A stretch of 46,870 nucleotides of DNA, taken from contig JBFMAL010000023.1 of assembly GCA_040755615.1 (NCBI GenBank), forward strand, positions 1-46,870. Direction: 5' to 3'. The DNA is from DYEP01 sp040755615. Its GTDB lineage: Bacteria; Bacillota; Sulfobacillia; DUSP01; DYEP01. The notes beneath the pieces are model-generated. The model did no database searches. It was not told where the DNA came from and saw only the letters and a list, made by a program, of their open reading frames with translations. How positions within the stretch are numbered: the first letter of the stretch is position 1; each line of letters starts with the position of its first letter. The position numbers and the translations under genes are program-made. This document shows positions 40,434 to 46,870 of this stretch, piece after piece.

Positions 40434-41114
40434 ATGGCGGAGATCGGCTATGTGGAAATCCTGTTCAGGCTGTGTCTTGCGGCTGTGCTTGGTGGTATCA
40501 TCGGTATGGAAAGGGAACGGCAGAGCCATCCCGCGGGGCTTCGCACCCATATGCTGGTGTCTTTAGGCTCGGCGTTGATCATGCTTGTCTCCTCTATGGC
40601 GCTGCGCGGACCTGGCGGGTCTACCATCGGCGATCCGGGGCGTATTGCGGCACAGGTCGTCTCGGGGATCGGCTTTCTGGGTGCTGGTACCATCATGAGG
40701 CAAGGTAACACCATACGCGGCCTTACCACCGCGGCGAGCCTATGGGTGGTGGCAGGCATCGGGCTCGCCTCAGGTGCAGGCTTTTACTTCGGTGCGCTGG
40801 CAACCACCGCGGTCATGTGGATGACGCTGAGCGTGCTCATTCGCATAGAATCCAACAGGAGTACTGCAAAAAACAGAAAGAGATTGACCGTAAGAGCGGA
40901 AGACAGGCCAGGCCTTATCGGCGAGGTGGGGTCGATCACGGGCGCGCTTGGGGTGAACATCCAGCGGATCGATCTCAGGGAGGATTCGGACATAGACAGC
41001 GACCTCAGGTTCGTGATTCTGAAGCTTGACCTTGAGCTGCCGGGAGAGATGAGGCCGGAAACGCTTGTGGCGGAGCTCAGTAATATCAAAGGCCTGGTGT
41101 CCATCAGCTGCTGA
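40434..41114 (+). CDS. MgtC/SapB-family membrane protein with ACT domain
   Basis: 226 residues. Four N-terminal helices carry the MgtC hallmarks: IIGMERERQSHPAGLRTHML, GIGFLGAGTIMRQGNTIRG and LTTAASLWVVAGIGLASGAG. The soluble C-terminal part (RLTVRAEDRPGLIGEVGSIT ... GVNIQRIDLRED) is ACT-like. Proteins of this family affect magnesium homeostasis and in some bacteria inhibit ATP synthase. AAAGGAGGAGA precedes ATG 40434. It is last in the operon, and its stop lies two bases from the end of the convergent mini-protein gene. Confidence 0.9.
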   Translation: MAEIGYVEILFRLCLAAVLGGIIGMERERQSHPAGLRTHMLVSLGSALIMLVSSMALRGPGGSTIGDPGRIAAQVVSGIGFLGAGTIMRQGNTIRGLTTAASLWVVAGIGLASGAGFYFGALATTAVMWMTLSVLIRIESNRSTAKNRKRLTVRAEDRPGLIGEVGSITGALGVNIQRIDLREDSDIDSDLRFVILKLDLELPGEMRPETLVAELSNIKGLVSISC

Positions 41115-41116
41115 CG

Positions 41117-41227
41117 TTAAAACTGCCGGTAAATGAATTCGTTGCCTGACCTGTAAAACAGAACGCAAAGCACGATGAGGGCTGTAAAGAGCAGCCCTTT
41201 TAGTAACTCCACAAAGAGGCGCTTCAC
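41117..41227 (-). CDS. DltX-like 36-residue membrane mini-protein
   Basis: A 36-residue frame from GTG 41227, whose GTGA overlaps the MBOAT stop by four bases, with GGGGGTG at seven bases. A charged start (VKRLFVELLKG) leads into one hydrophobic helix (LLFTALIVLCVLFY), then RSGNEFIYRQF and stop. DltX, the small partner of the DltB acyltransferase, is likewise a single helix ending in a conserved C-terminal motif (FIYNEF in examples I recall). In it the Tyr is reported to receive the acyl group inside the MBOAT channel. The match of motif, position at the very C-terminus, size and gene coupling strongly suggest the same role with the adjacent MBOAT and SGNH proteins. Too short for most gene callers. 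Confidence 0.78.
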   Translation of the reverse strand: MKRLFVELLKGLLFTALIVLCVLFYRSGNEFIYRQF

Positions 41228-42363
41228 TGTATCACCCCCGATATGAGCTTGGCGGCAATGTATATGAACTGGCGTGTGCTGGTGTGAAACAGGATCCATC
41301 CGAAAGCGACGAAGTGAAACGTCAAAGCCCACGAGAATAATGACATACCTGGTGCAGATAGTAGCGTGCCGGGCAGGCGTGGCCGTATGTACACGCTGTA
41401 GAGCCGGTAAGCGGAAAGACCCGCCGCGTGGTATAGCCCCCAGAACACGAAATTCCATGACGCGCCGTGCCAGAGGCCGGTTACGAGCATGACGATGACT
41501 GTGTTCAACACGGTCCTGGCGAGCGTGCCCCTGCTGCCGCCCAGCGGGATGAACAGGTAGTCGCGGAACCATTGCGTGAGTGACATATGCCAGCTTTTCC
41601 AGAATGCCGAGATGTTTGTTTTGGTATAGGGGGAGGCGAAGTTCTCCATTATCCGGTAGCCGAAGAGACGGGCGGTTCCCACAGCGATGTCTGTATAACC
41701 TGAGAAGTCGAAGTAGATGAGGAAGGTGTACGCGTACATTGACAGCACGTAACGGGACGCGGGAAGATCGCGCAGCGTCAGCCAGGTGGCCGGTGCCGCC
41801 AGCGCGCCCGCCAACACGATTTTTTTAAAAAGCCCTGTGATGATCCGGGAAGCCCCGGAAAGTACGTCTTCTTCCCGTGTGCCTGAAGCCTCTACGAAGG
41901 CGTGGTACCTGTCTATGGGTCCCGCCACTACAGTGGAGAAAAAGAATACGTAGTTTATAAACACTGTAAGCGAGGGCGCGGTGATCTTCTTGCGCATCAC
42001 ATCCAGAGAGAAGCTGACCAGCCGGAATGTGAAATATGAGAGGCCGAGCACCTGCATTACGGGTGGAAGGGCAACGGAGGTTCCGAGTCTGTTTAAGTTA
42101 TGCACGACAAAGTGACTATACTTGAAATAGCCAAGTACAATAAGGGGCAGAGCCACCGTTGCGGGCCCGGGCCGCTTCACCGAGAGGAGGAACACGGTCA
42201 GCGCCAGTCCGATCACGATCAGTGCGGGTACAGGCGCAACCAGCAGTAACAGCGCAACATTCAGGGCGGCAAGGAACATCGGCCTGTATCGCCCCGGAAG
42301 AATATCGTATACTACCAGCGCGCAGACGACCACCGCTCCGTAACCAAAGCTCAGAAAGTCCAT
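41224..42363 (-). CDS. MBOAT acyltransferase (DltB/AlgI-like)
   Basis: 379-residue polytopic membrane protein with about ten to twelve helices. The conserved MBOAT block is VTGLWHGASWNFVFWGLYHA, with the catalytic His in LWHGA. PIDRYHAFVEASG, FASPYTKTNISAFWKSWHMS and TQWFRDYLFIPLGGSRG match the DltB/AlgI/PatA branch. It should move an acyl group across the membrane to an extracellular acceptor. It starts three bases after the SGNH stop and its stop overlaps the mini-protein start. No activating enzyme (DltA) or carrier protein (DltC) is seen, so the donor may differ from D-alanine. Confidence 0.9.
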   Translation of the reverse strand: MDFLSFGYGAVVVCALVVYDILPGRYRPMFLAALNVALLLLVAPVPALIVIGLALTVFLLSVKRPGPATVALPLIVLGYFKYSHFVVHNLNRLGTSVALPPVMQVLGLSYFTFRLVSFSLDVMRKKITAPSLTVFINYVFFFSTVVAGPIDRYHAFVEASGTREEDVLSGASRIITGLFKKIVLAGALAAPATWLTLRDLPASRYVLSMYAYTFLIYFDFSGYTDIAVGTARLFGYRIMENFASPYTKTNISAFWKSWHMSLTQWFRDYLFIPLGGSRGTLARTVLNTVIVMLVTGLWHGASWNFVFWGLYHAAGLSAYRLYSVYIRPRLPGTLLSAPGMSLFSWALTFHFVAFGWILFHTSTRQFIYIAAKLISGVIQ

Positions 42364-42366
42364 TCC

Positions 42367-43371
42367 CTAAGACCCTTTCTTAATGAGGTGTCCGATATCG
42401 TAAAAAAGCGCCTCTGCCACCTGCCGGTGGCCTTCGGCAAGCAGGTGTATGGAGTCGGAAAACAGATCCGGGCTGACAAGCGCGGTGTAGTCGGCAAACA
42501 GCCCGCCCGCTGCCATGACCCGCAAGGAAACCAGGCTTATGATGCTGTTTGTACCGTCTTCGTCCCAGCCGGCGAATTGCTCGTACAGCGCCCGGTTTTG
42601 CGGAGATGTGAACACGAATACCGTAATCCCCGCGTCCGTCATCCGACGCACAGCCGTCTCGAGCATTTCAAGGTTGGAAGGTACGACCTTGAAACGGCCG
42701 AACACCGGGATCATGCCTGGATCAAAATGGCTGTCATACCATGGCAGGTACAGTTCAGGATCTTCCGGCCCCGAGAATGGATCCCGAAGTCCTACCATGC
42801 CGAAGAGCTGCTCGCGTATCATGTTCCTGTGAGCGAGCAGCTTCCATCGTTGCCTGATGAAGAGCTTGGCCTTTGACAAGGGCGACATCGTCCGTGCTGC
42901 CTGCCAGGAAGCGGTACCGGTTTGGAGCAGGTGGTCGATATCCGGGACAACTACTGGTTCTTCCCTTGTGAGCCATCCCAGACTGAGGTTGTATATGACC
43001 AGGTCCACGCCTGACCCGGCGAGCAGATCCGCTACGTACGCGCATTCGCCGGGACCGTATCCCTTCATCCCCAGGTTATACACGGATATATCCTCTCCTA
43101 CAAGCGCTGAAAAGTAACCGGGGATGGTAAGTGCCTCATCCTTTACTGCTGACCCGTACATCTGGGAATCACCGATGAAAGCGACGCTCGGACCTGACGT
43201 GACGCGGATCCTTTCCACGATAGCCGAAAGCCCTGCAGGATCTCGTTTGAGGCTTCGAACGGATGAGCCGGTACACATCCCCGGCACTGTCACGCCCAGC
43301 GCCAGCTCGATAACGAACAGGTTTACCACCACAAAAACAACAGTGGTTCTTGTAAGTCTGAGAAACGACAA
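42367..43371 (-). CDS. SGNH-hydrolase-like membrane protein partnering an MBOAT
   Basis: 334 residues. An N-terminal anchor (TVVFVVVNLFVIELALGV) is followed by an extracytoplasmic SGNH domain. The block I Ser is in VAFIGDSQMYGSAV, a Gly/Asn block in VYNLGMKGYGPGEC, and the final Asp/His in DSIHLLAEGHRQVAEAL. Proteins of this type (DltD-, AlgX/AlgJ- or PatB-like) complete acyl transfer onto polymers begun by an MBOAT protein. Start TTG 43371 has GGGGAG at eight bases. It is first of the three-gene minus-strand module. Confidence 0.85.
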   Translation of the reverse strand: MSFLRLTRTTVVFVVVNLFVIELALGVTVPGMCTGSSVRSLKRDPAGLSAIVERIRVTSGPSVAFIGDSQMYGSAVKDEALTIPGYFSALVGEDISVYNLGMKGYGPGECAYVADLLAGSGVDLVIYNLSLGWLTREEPVVVPDIDHLLQTGTASWQAARTMSPLSKAKLFIRQRWKLLAHRNMIREQLFGMVGLRDPFSGPEDPELYLPWYDSHFDPGMIPVFGRFKVVPSNLEMLETAVRRMTDAGITVFVFTSPQNRALYEQFAGWDEDGTNSIISLVSLRVMAAGGLFADYTALVSPDLFSDSIHLLAEGHRQVAEALFYDIGHLIKKGS

Positions 43372-43589
43372 TCCGGTATCTCCCCTTCAACAAGCGAATA
43401 ATCCTACGTGCTTTTCGACAATGCCACTTGTGATCCCTCCAGATATCTCCTGGCAACTCGGTAAAAGATTGCCTGGAGGTAAGTGCGGTATCAGGGTGCT
43501 CCCGGCCAGCTTCATGACGCCCGGGCAGGAACATATCCTGTTGCGCAGAACACCTAATAGATGAACCAAAGCTCGGAGGGTATGTGCAG

Positions 43590-44117
43590 ATGGAAAAGGA
43601 TCTGGAGATACTCTGCAACATTGCGCTGAAACATGGCGCCAGAGCACGCGTCATGCCGGCAAGTCAGGTGGTAGTGGACGCGCGCGTCCGGCTCAAGTGT
43701 CTCGTACCGAGGTGCGACAGCTACGGGCATAACCTCATGTGCCCGCCTCACCTGCCCGGCGTGGACGAGTTCACCGAATGCCTGGAGAGATACGATTTTG
43801 CGGTGATCATCCAGGTGAGCGGTGACAGCGCCCGGTACGCTGAACTGGCAAGGCGCCTGCACGAGGTAGTCGGGCGCGTGGAAAAGCAGGCGATGGAAAT
43901 GGGCTATCATCTCTCCGCCGGCTTTATCGGCGGCGCATGCCGGCTGTGTGACGAGTGCGTGGGGCCGGGCGCGCGTTGCCGCCACCCATTTCTGGCCAGG
44001 CCGTCCATGGAAGGAATGGGCGTGAACGTATCGTCAACGGTGGCGAAGGTCGGCTATGAAGTGAAGTTCCCCGTAGGGGACGGCATCAACTGGTATGGCA
44101 TGGTGCTTGTAGGCTGA
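43590..44117 (+). CDS. DUF2284 metal-binding protein
   Basis: 175 residues. Cysteine-rich segments CLVPRCDSYGHNLMCPPHLP and GGACRLCDECVGPGARCRHP are followed by LARPSMEGMGVNVSSTVAKV, the hallmark of DUF2284, a family of predicted iron-sulfur or metal proteins common in anaerobes. ATG 43590 is preferred because GGAGGG is nine bases ahead; GTG 43584 is too close to it. Function unknown. A strong GC-rich inverted repeat covers its stop codon. Confidence 0.88.
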   Translation: MEKDLEILCNIALKHGARARVMPASQVVVDARVRLKCLVPRCDSYGHNLMCPPHLPGVDEFTECLERYDFAVIIQVSGDSARYAELARRLHEVVGRVEKQAMEMGYHLSAGFIGGACRLCDECVGPGARCRHPFLARPSMEGMGVNVSSTVAKVGYEVKFPVGDGINWYGMVLVG

Positions 44118-44151
44118 AAGCCGGGTGCGGCCCCGCCGTCCGGCTTTCAGC
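44113..44151. terminator. 12-bp inverted repeat spanning the DUF2284 stop, terminator-like
   Basis: GCTGAAAGCCGG (44113-44124) and CCGGCTTTCAGC (44140-44151) form a perfect 12-bp stem with a 15-base GC-rich loop. The gene's TGA lies within the first arm. There is no U-tract, so intrinsic termination is uncertain. It stands between convergent genes. Confidence 0.5.
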
Positions 44152-44198
44152 GTACGCTCGGCGGATACTGATTACCTTTCACTGGGCATACACCCTGC

Positions 44199-45479
44199 TC
44201 ATGTGCCGTCAAGAAACCGGATGATCGTTGCAGAAGAGAACAGCCTGGAGTGTGAGGACACCTCCTCCATCGCCTGGTTCAGGTCCTGCTCCGTGGCAGG
44301 GTGAGTCACGAAAACTACCTCTGCCATATCGTTTATGGTCGCTTTCTGTATGACCGCTCTCAGGCTTATCCCGTATTTCCCCAGGATCCCCGCGATCTTA
44401 GCCAGCGTGCCGGGCTTGTCCTTTGCGAGAATGCGGATGTAGTAGCGAGATACGTTGAGCCTCACAGGCCTTATATCCATATGCCTAAAGCAGGTGCAGC
44501 TTAGAAGCCTCATCGGAGAGGTAGTACCGTCGGCGATCTCGAGGATATCGCCGAGCACTGCCGTGGCAGTAGCAGCGCCTCCGGCACCCGGACCATAAAA
44601 CATCAGCTCTCCGACGGCCGCTCCTTTAATGAACAGCGCGTTCATGGCGTTGTGGACTGTGGCCAGCGGGTGGTCTGCCGGAACCAGGCTCGGGTGTACC
44701 CTGACATCCACGCCATCTGCGGTCTCCCGGGCGATCCCCGTGAGTTTAATGACACAGCCTAGTTCCTTCGCGTAGAGGATATCCCTGGCTGATATGCGCT
44801 CTATACCCTCCGTGTATACGTTTCCCGGCTTCACCCTGACGTTGAACGCGATAGACGATAGGATGGCGAGTTTTCTCGCGGCATCAAGGCCTCTGACGTC
44901 TGACGCCGGGTCCGCCTCGGCGTACCCCAGTGCCTGTGCCTGGGAGAGCGCTTCGCCGTAATCCATGCCATCCTGTGTCATTTTGGTCAGGATGTAGTTG
45001 GTGGTGCCGTTTAGTATTCCGAAGATACTGATCACATGATCCCCCGCGAGGCACTGCTTCAAAGGCCTGATTACAGGGATACCGCCTCCGACGCTGCCTT
45101 CAAACAGCAGCACGGCTCCATGTTCTGCCGCCAGCTGGAACAGCTCCTGGCCGTACTCCGAGATGAGGTCCTTGTTGGCGGTGACTACGTGCTTCCCGGA
45201 GCGGAGCGCGGAAGACACGTAAGCCCTTGCCGGCTCTATTCCCCCCATCAGCTCGACTACTACCGATATGGACGGGTCGGAGAGGATCTCATCAAAATTC
45301 AGAGTAAGCCTGTCTGCCGGCAGTTTCCGAGGTTTGTCCGCGCTCCGAACCAGCACCTTCCTGACGCAGATCTGTTTTCCGATCTTGGACGTAATGAGAG
45401 CGGCGTTTCCTTCGATAAGGTCTACCAAAGCTGAACCTACAGTGCCGAGGCCAAGGAGCCCCAGGTTGATGGTGGTCAT
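44199..45479 (-). CDS. hom: Homoserine dehydrogenase with ACT domain
   Basis: 426-residue NAD(P)H enzyme that reduces aspartate semialdehyde to homoserine for threonine, methionine and isoleucine synthesis. The nucleotide site is NLGLLGLGTVGSALVDLIE; catalytic and substrate-binding stretches are VVTANKDLISEYG, LLFEGSVGGGIPVIRPLKQC, LNGTTNYILTKM and AEADPASDVRGLDAARKLAI. A C-terminal ACT domain (about 345-420, RILAKDKPGTLAKIAGILGK) allows feedback control. GGAGGG precedes ATG 45479, and a good promoter lies at 45511-45539. Threonine-pathway partners are not adjacent. Confidence 0.96.
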   Translation of the reverse strand: MTTINLGLLGLGTVGSALVDLIEGNAALITSKIGKQICVRKVLVRSADKPRKLPADRLTLNFDEILSDPSISVVVELMGGIEPARAYVSSALRSGKHVVTANKDLISEYGQELFQLAAEHGAVLLFEGSVGGGIPVIRPLKQCLAGDHVISIFGILNGTTNYILTKMTQDGMDYGEALSQAQALGYAEADPASDVRGLDAARKLAILSSIAFNVRVKPGNVYTEGIERISARDILYAKELGCVIKLTGIARETADGVDVRVHPSLVPADHPLATVHNAMNALFIKGAAVGELMFYGPGAGGAATATAVLGDILEIADGTTSPMRLLSCTCFRHMDIRPVRLNVSRYYIRILAKDKPGTLAKIAGILGKYGISLRAVIQKATINDMAEVVFVTHPATEQDLNQAMEEVSSHSRLFSSATIIRFLDGT

Positions 45480-45510
45480 AGGCGTTCCCTCCGCAAGTAC
45501 GTTTCAGAGA

Positions 45511-45539
45511 ATTATACCATTACATGCTCTTCTTCACAA
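45511..45539 (-). promoter_or_regulatory. Sigma-A promoter of hom
   Basis: On the minus strand TTGTGA (45539-45534), a spacer of exactly 17 bases and a perfect TATAAT (45516-45511) lie 32 bases before the start codon. The implied leader is about 25 bases, leaving no room for a T-box or riboswitch. Confidence 0.8.
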
Positions 45540-45735
45540 TCAGGTTTCGGGTGGCGACCTGGGTGCTGCAGAAGGAGGAGACTCGCAGCGGCTGTCAAAT
45601 ACAGCCGGTAGATGGTTTAGGTTGCGGGTGTTGATATACGCTTCCCACCCGACCAACGGTGCAGACTGGTGCATGCGGCGCCCTGCCGGGCATTGAGATA
45701 GGTATGCTACTTCCTTGGTCGGCAGGGGGATCAAC

Positions 45736-45813
45736 ATGGCCCGGGTCAGAGATATCGTAGGATTGATAGAACACGGAGATCGACTACTGGTTTTGCGGGT
45801 ATACTGGGTATAG
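45736..45813 (+). CDS. Possible 25-residue ORF, perhaps a truncated gene start
   Basis: ATG 45736 with AGGGGG seven bases ahead reads MARVRDIVGLIEHGDRLLVL and stops at TAG 45811-45813, 15 bases before the nucleotidyltransferase. The VRDIVGLIE start distantly recalls HicA toxins, but too little remains to be sure. It may be a leader or a chance frame. Confidence 0.25.
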   Translation: MARVRDIVGLIEHGDRLLVLRVYWV

Positions 45814-45828
45814 CAAGGGGGGAATCAT

Positions 45829-46167
45829 TTGTCCATGCTCGCCCGTATTGAGCAGACGAGAAGGGACAGGGCGGCCAGGCTGCAAGCGGCTCTCAATGCG
45901 CTTGTAGGCCAGCTGCAGGCCCTTATCAAGGTCATCGTTTTCGGTTCGTTCGCAAGATGCAAGACGGATCGTACGAGCGACCTTGATCTTTTAGTGATTA
46001 CGCCCGCGGGGATGGACAGTCGACGGTGGTCGAGGCTCCTGTATGAAAAACTGGATCGAGACGTGGCAACGGATATCATTGTCTATTCGGAGTGCGAGTT
46101 TGAGGAGGAAGTAGCAACCAGTTCCTTTCTGGATTCTATAGTTAAATCGGGGAGGGTTATCTATTAA
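45829..46167 (+). CDS. MNT-type minimal nucleotidyltransferase (antitoxin-like)
   Basis: 112 residues. The active-site pattern VIVFGSFARCKTDRTSDLDL holds the Gly-Ser and Asp-x-Asp of nucleotidyltransferases, followed by LLYEKLDRDVATDIIVYSE with the third acid. Start is probably TTG 45829 with AGGGGGG six bases ahead; ATG 45835 is an alternative. The gene stands nine bases before a HEPN-domain gene, the order found in MNT/HEPN toxin-antitoxin pairs, where MNT neutralises HEPN by AMPylation or by masking. Confidence 0.88.
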   Translation: MSMLARIEQTRRDRAARLQAALNALVGQLQALIKVIVFGSFARCKTDRTSDLDLLVITPAGMDSRRWSRLLYEKLDRDVATDIIVYSECEFEEEVATSSFLDSIVKSGRVIY

Positions 46168-46175
46168 AAACCCGG

Positions 46176-46604
46176 TTGAGAAAGAATCAACTCGTTGACC
46201 TTATTCAGGCGAAAGACAAGTTTGGTGATACAGATGAGCTACGAAAGAGAGGCCGGTTTTACCTTGCCCTCTTCCTTTTTCAGCAATCGGCTGAGAAGGC
46301 CTTGAAAGCATACCTTTATCAAGGGCTTGAGTCTGTGGAAATCCTGCGCACTCATTCGGTCGCTGAGCTGGCGCACATGGCTCAAGAGATCGAAGATAGG
46401 TTTCGTGCGAAAATACCTGCGAAGAAACTGGACCAGTATTATCTTCCGACTCGCTGTACCAACGGTCTTCCGGGCGGTGTCCCCTCGCGCTACTTTGATG
46501 ATCCCGAGGAAGCCAAAGAGGCGGTGGAACTGGCGCCAGCAGCCATTGAAACGGCAGAAAAGGCGCTGGGTGAACGGGGGACGGCCTGGCCAAACAGGTA
46601 TTGA
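46176..46604 (+). CDS. HEPN-domain protein (toxin-like partner)
   Basis: 142 residues. FYLALFLFQQSAEKALKAYL and EILRTHSVAELAHMAQEIED, followed by YYLPTRCTNGLPGG...YFDDP, are typical of HEPN proteins of the MNT-linked kind. I do not see the RX4-6H RNase signature that marks HepT toxins, so RNase activity is uncertain. Start appears to be TTG 46176; GGGGAGGG is rather far upstream (within the MNT gene), suggesting coupling to MNT. It forms a pair with the preceding nucleotidyltransferase. Confidence 0.82.
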   Translation: MRKNQLVDLIQAKDKFGDTDELRKRGRFYLALFLFQQSAEKALKAYLYQGLESVEILRTHSVAELAHMAQEIEDRFRAKIPAKKLDQYYLPTRCTNGLPGGVPSRYFDDPEEAKEAVELAPAAIETAEKALGERGTAWPNRY

Positions 46605-46870
46605 GATTCAGCTGAAAAAGTCGGGTATGAGGAACCCAAAAACGCAGGTAAATCAAGGGGTGCCGGTGTCAGTGGCGAATTGTTTATTTGAGGAAGGTCT
46701 TCCGGAACGGAAGGTGAGCCTTTTCGACCCTTATGCCCGCCCCATCTGCGAGAGAGGCTGCGGCTGACCTAGCAGCTGATGCTCCAACGAGGTGCCGCTT
46801 TCCTTGGGCGAACGGAAGAGAGTATGGCGATCCGAGTATATGGCGAGCGGGATTCCATGTTCTGTGACCA
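46605..46870. other. Right-edge region with a transposase-like scrap
   Basis: About 265 bases. A plus-strand frame ending at 46767 reads LPERKVSLFDPYARPICERG, which recalls the V.S.FDP.ARPI.KGK segment of ISNCY/IS1182-type transposases, but it is too short for a firm call. The remainder to the window edge shows no supported feature. Confidence 0.3.

Noticed and set aside
41117..41572. 151-codon frame on the minus strand containing the mini-protein frame
   Set aside because: Its upstream part is a shadow of the MBOAT gene in another frame; only the last 36 codons from GTG 41227 have a start signal and a recognisable motif.
41117..43371. Ordinary dlt D-alanylation operon
   Set aside because: No dltA or dltC gene is in the window and the gene order (SGNH, MBOAT, mini-protein) differs from the usual dltXABCD, so I kept the neutral description.
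45480..45735. T-box or riboswitch upstream of hom
   Set aside because: The promoter at 45511-45539 leaves only about 25 bases of leader, and no specifier or terminator structure is visible beyond a small 7-bp hairpin at 45589-45607.
1..46870. CRISPR arrays, tRNA and rRNA genes
   Set aside because: No regularly spaced direct repeats, no GGTTCGAATCC-type T-arm with an acceptor stem and no rRNA-like stretches were found by eye.

Overview
The window looks like a piece of a GC-rich, strictly anaerobic Firmicute (Clostridia, Peptococcaceae/Thermoanaerobacterales-like). This rests on an NAD-linked multisubunit [FeFe]-hydrogenase with Rex-type operators, a cyclic-di-GMP-I riboswitch, strong AGGAGG-type ribosome binding sites with many GTG/TTG starts, and DltX-, DRTGG-, MurR/RpiR- and DUF2284-type genes. 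The species cannot be named from sequence alone. I see no rRNA, tRNA or CRISPR array. Layout: 1-2.4 kb is a graveyard of transposase fragments (IS1634-type pieces in scrambled order and orientation, and an IS256/mutator-type N-terminus). At 2.5-4.9 kb a c-di-GMP-I riboswitch with a terminator precedes a PAS-PAS-PAS-GGDEF-HD-GYP protein. At 5.3-7.6 kb is a three-gene ABC exporter. At 7.6-10.8 kb are a frameshifted GNAT gene, dapF, an intact GNAT gene and a DUF438/hemerythrin/PAS protein. At 10.9-15.3 kb (minus) is a MoxR ATPase / DUF58 / transglutaminase operon. Then come a stand-alone HIRAN protein, a perfect 32-bp palindrome and an NhaC antiporter. The core of the window is 18.2-29.2 kb: a broken [FeFe]-hydrogenase-like gene (plus strand), then a ten-gene minus-strand operon. 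In transcription order the operon encodes an ECF-type S component, an anti-sigma-like GHKL ATPase, a sensory-type [FeFe]-hydrogenase-like protein, a DRTGG protein, a PHP phosphoesterase, a NuoE-like subunit, a second GHKL ATPase, a thioredoxin-like [2Fe-2S] protein, a NuoF-GltD fusion and the catalytic hydrogenase. Two Rex-box-like palindromes lie upstream, so the hydrogenase is probably controlled by the NADH/NAD+ ratio, with added phospho- or ATP-dependent signalling. From 29.4 to 34.3 kb there are small accessory genes: GNAT, zinc ribbon, a frameshifted STM3941/DUF3795-like gene, nitroreductase, PNPOx-like flavoprotein, DJ-1/PfpI, methyltransferase and a small lipoprotein. From 34.5 to 41.1 kb (plus) runs a catabolic-looking operon: RpiR regulator, HAD protein, peptide/sugar-type ABC binding protein, TIM-barrel isomerase, two permeases and MgtC; no ABC ATPase gene is present. 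From 43.4 down to 41.1 kb (minus) is a three-gene acyl-transfer module: an SGNH hydrolase, an MBOAT acyltransferase and a 36-residue one-helix protein ending in FIYRQF. The last resembles DltX and is easily missed by gene callers. No dltA or dltC is present. The right end carries DUF2284, homoserine dehydrogenase with a clear promoter, and an MNT/HEPN pair typical of toxin-antitoxin loci. The most unusual items are the DltX-like mini-protein module without dltA/dltC, the NuoF-GltD fusion in a hydrogenase, the hydrogenase operon's built-in regulatory genes, and the riboswitch-controlled two-domain c-di-GMP enzyme.
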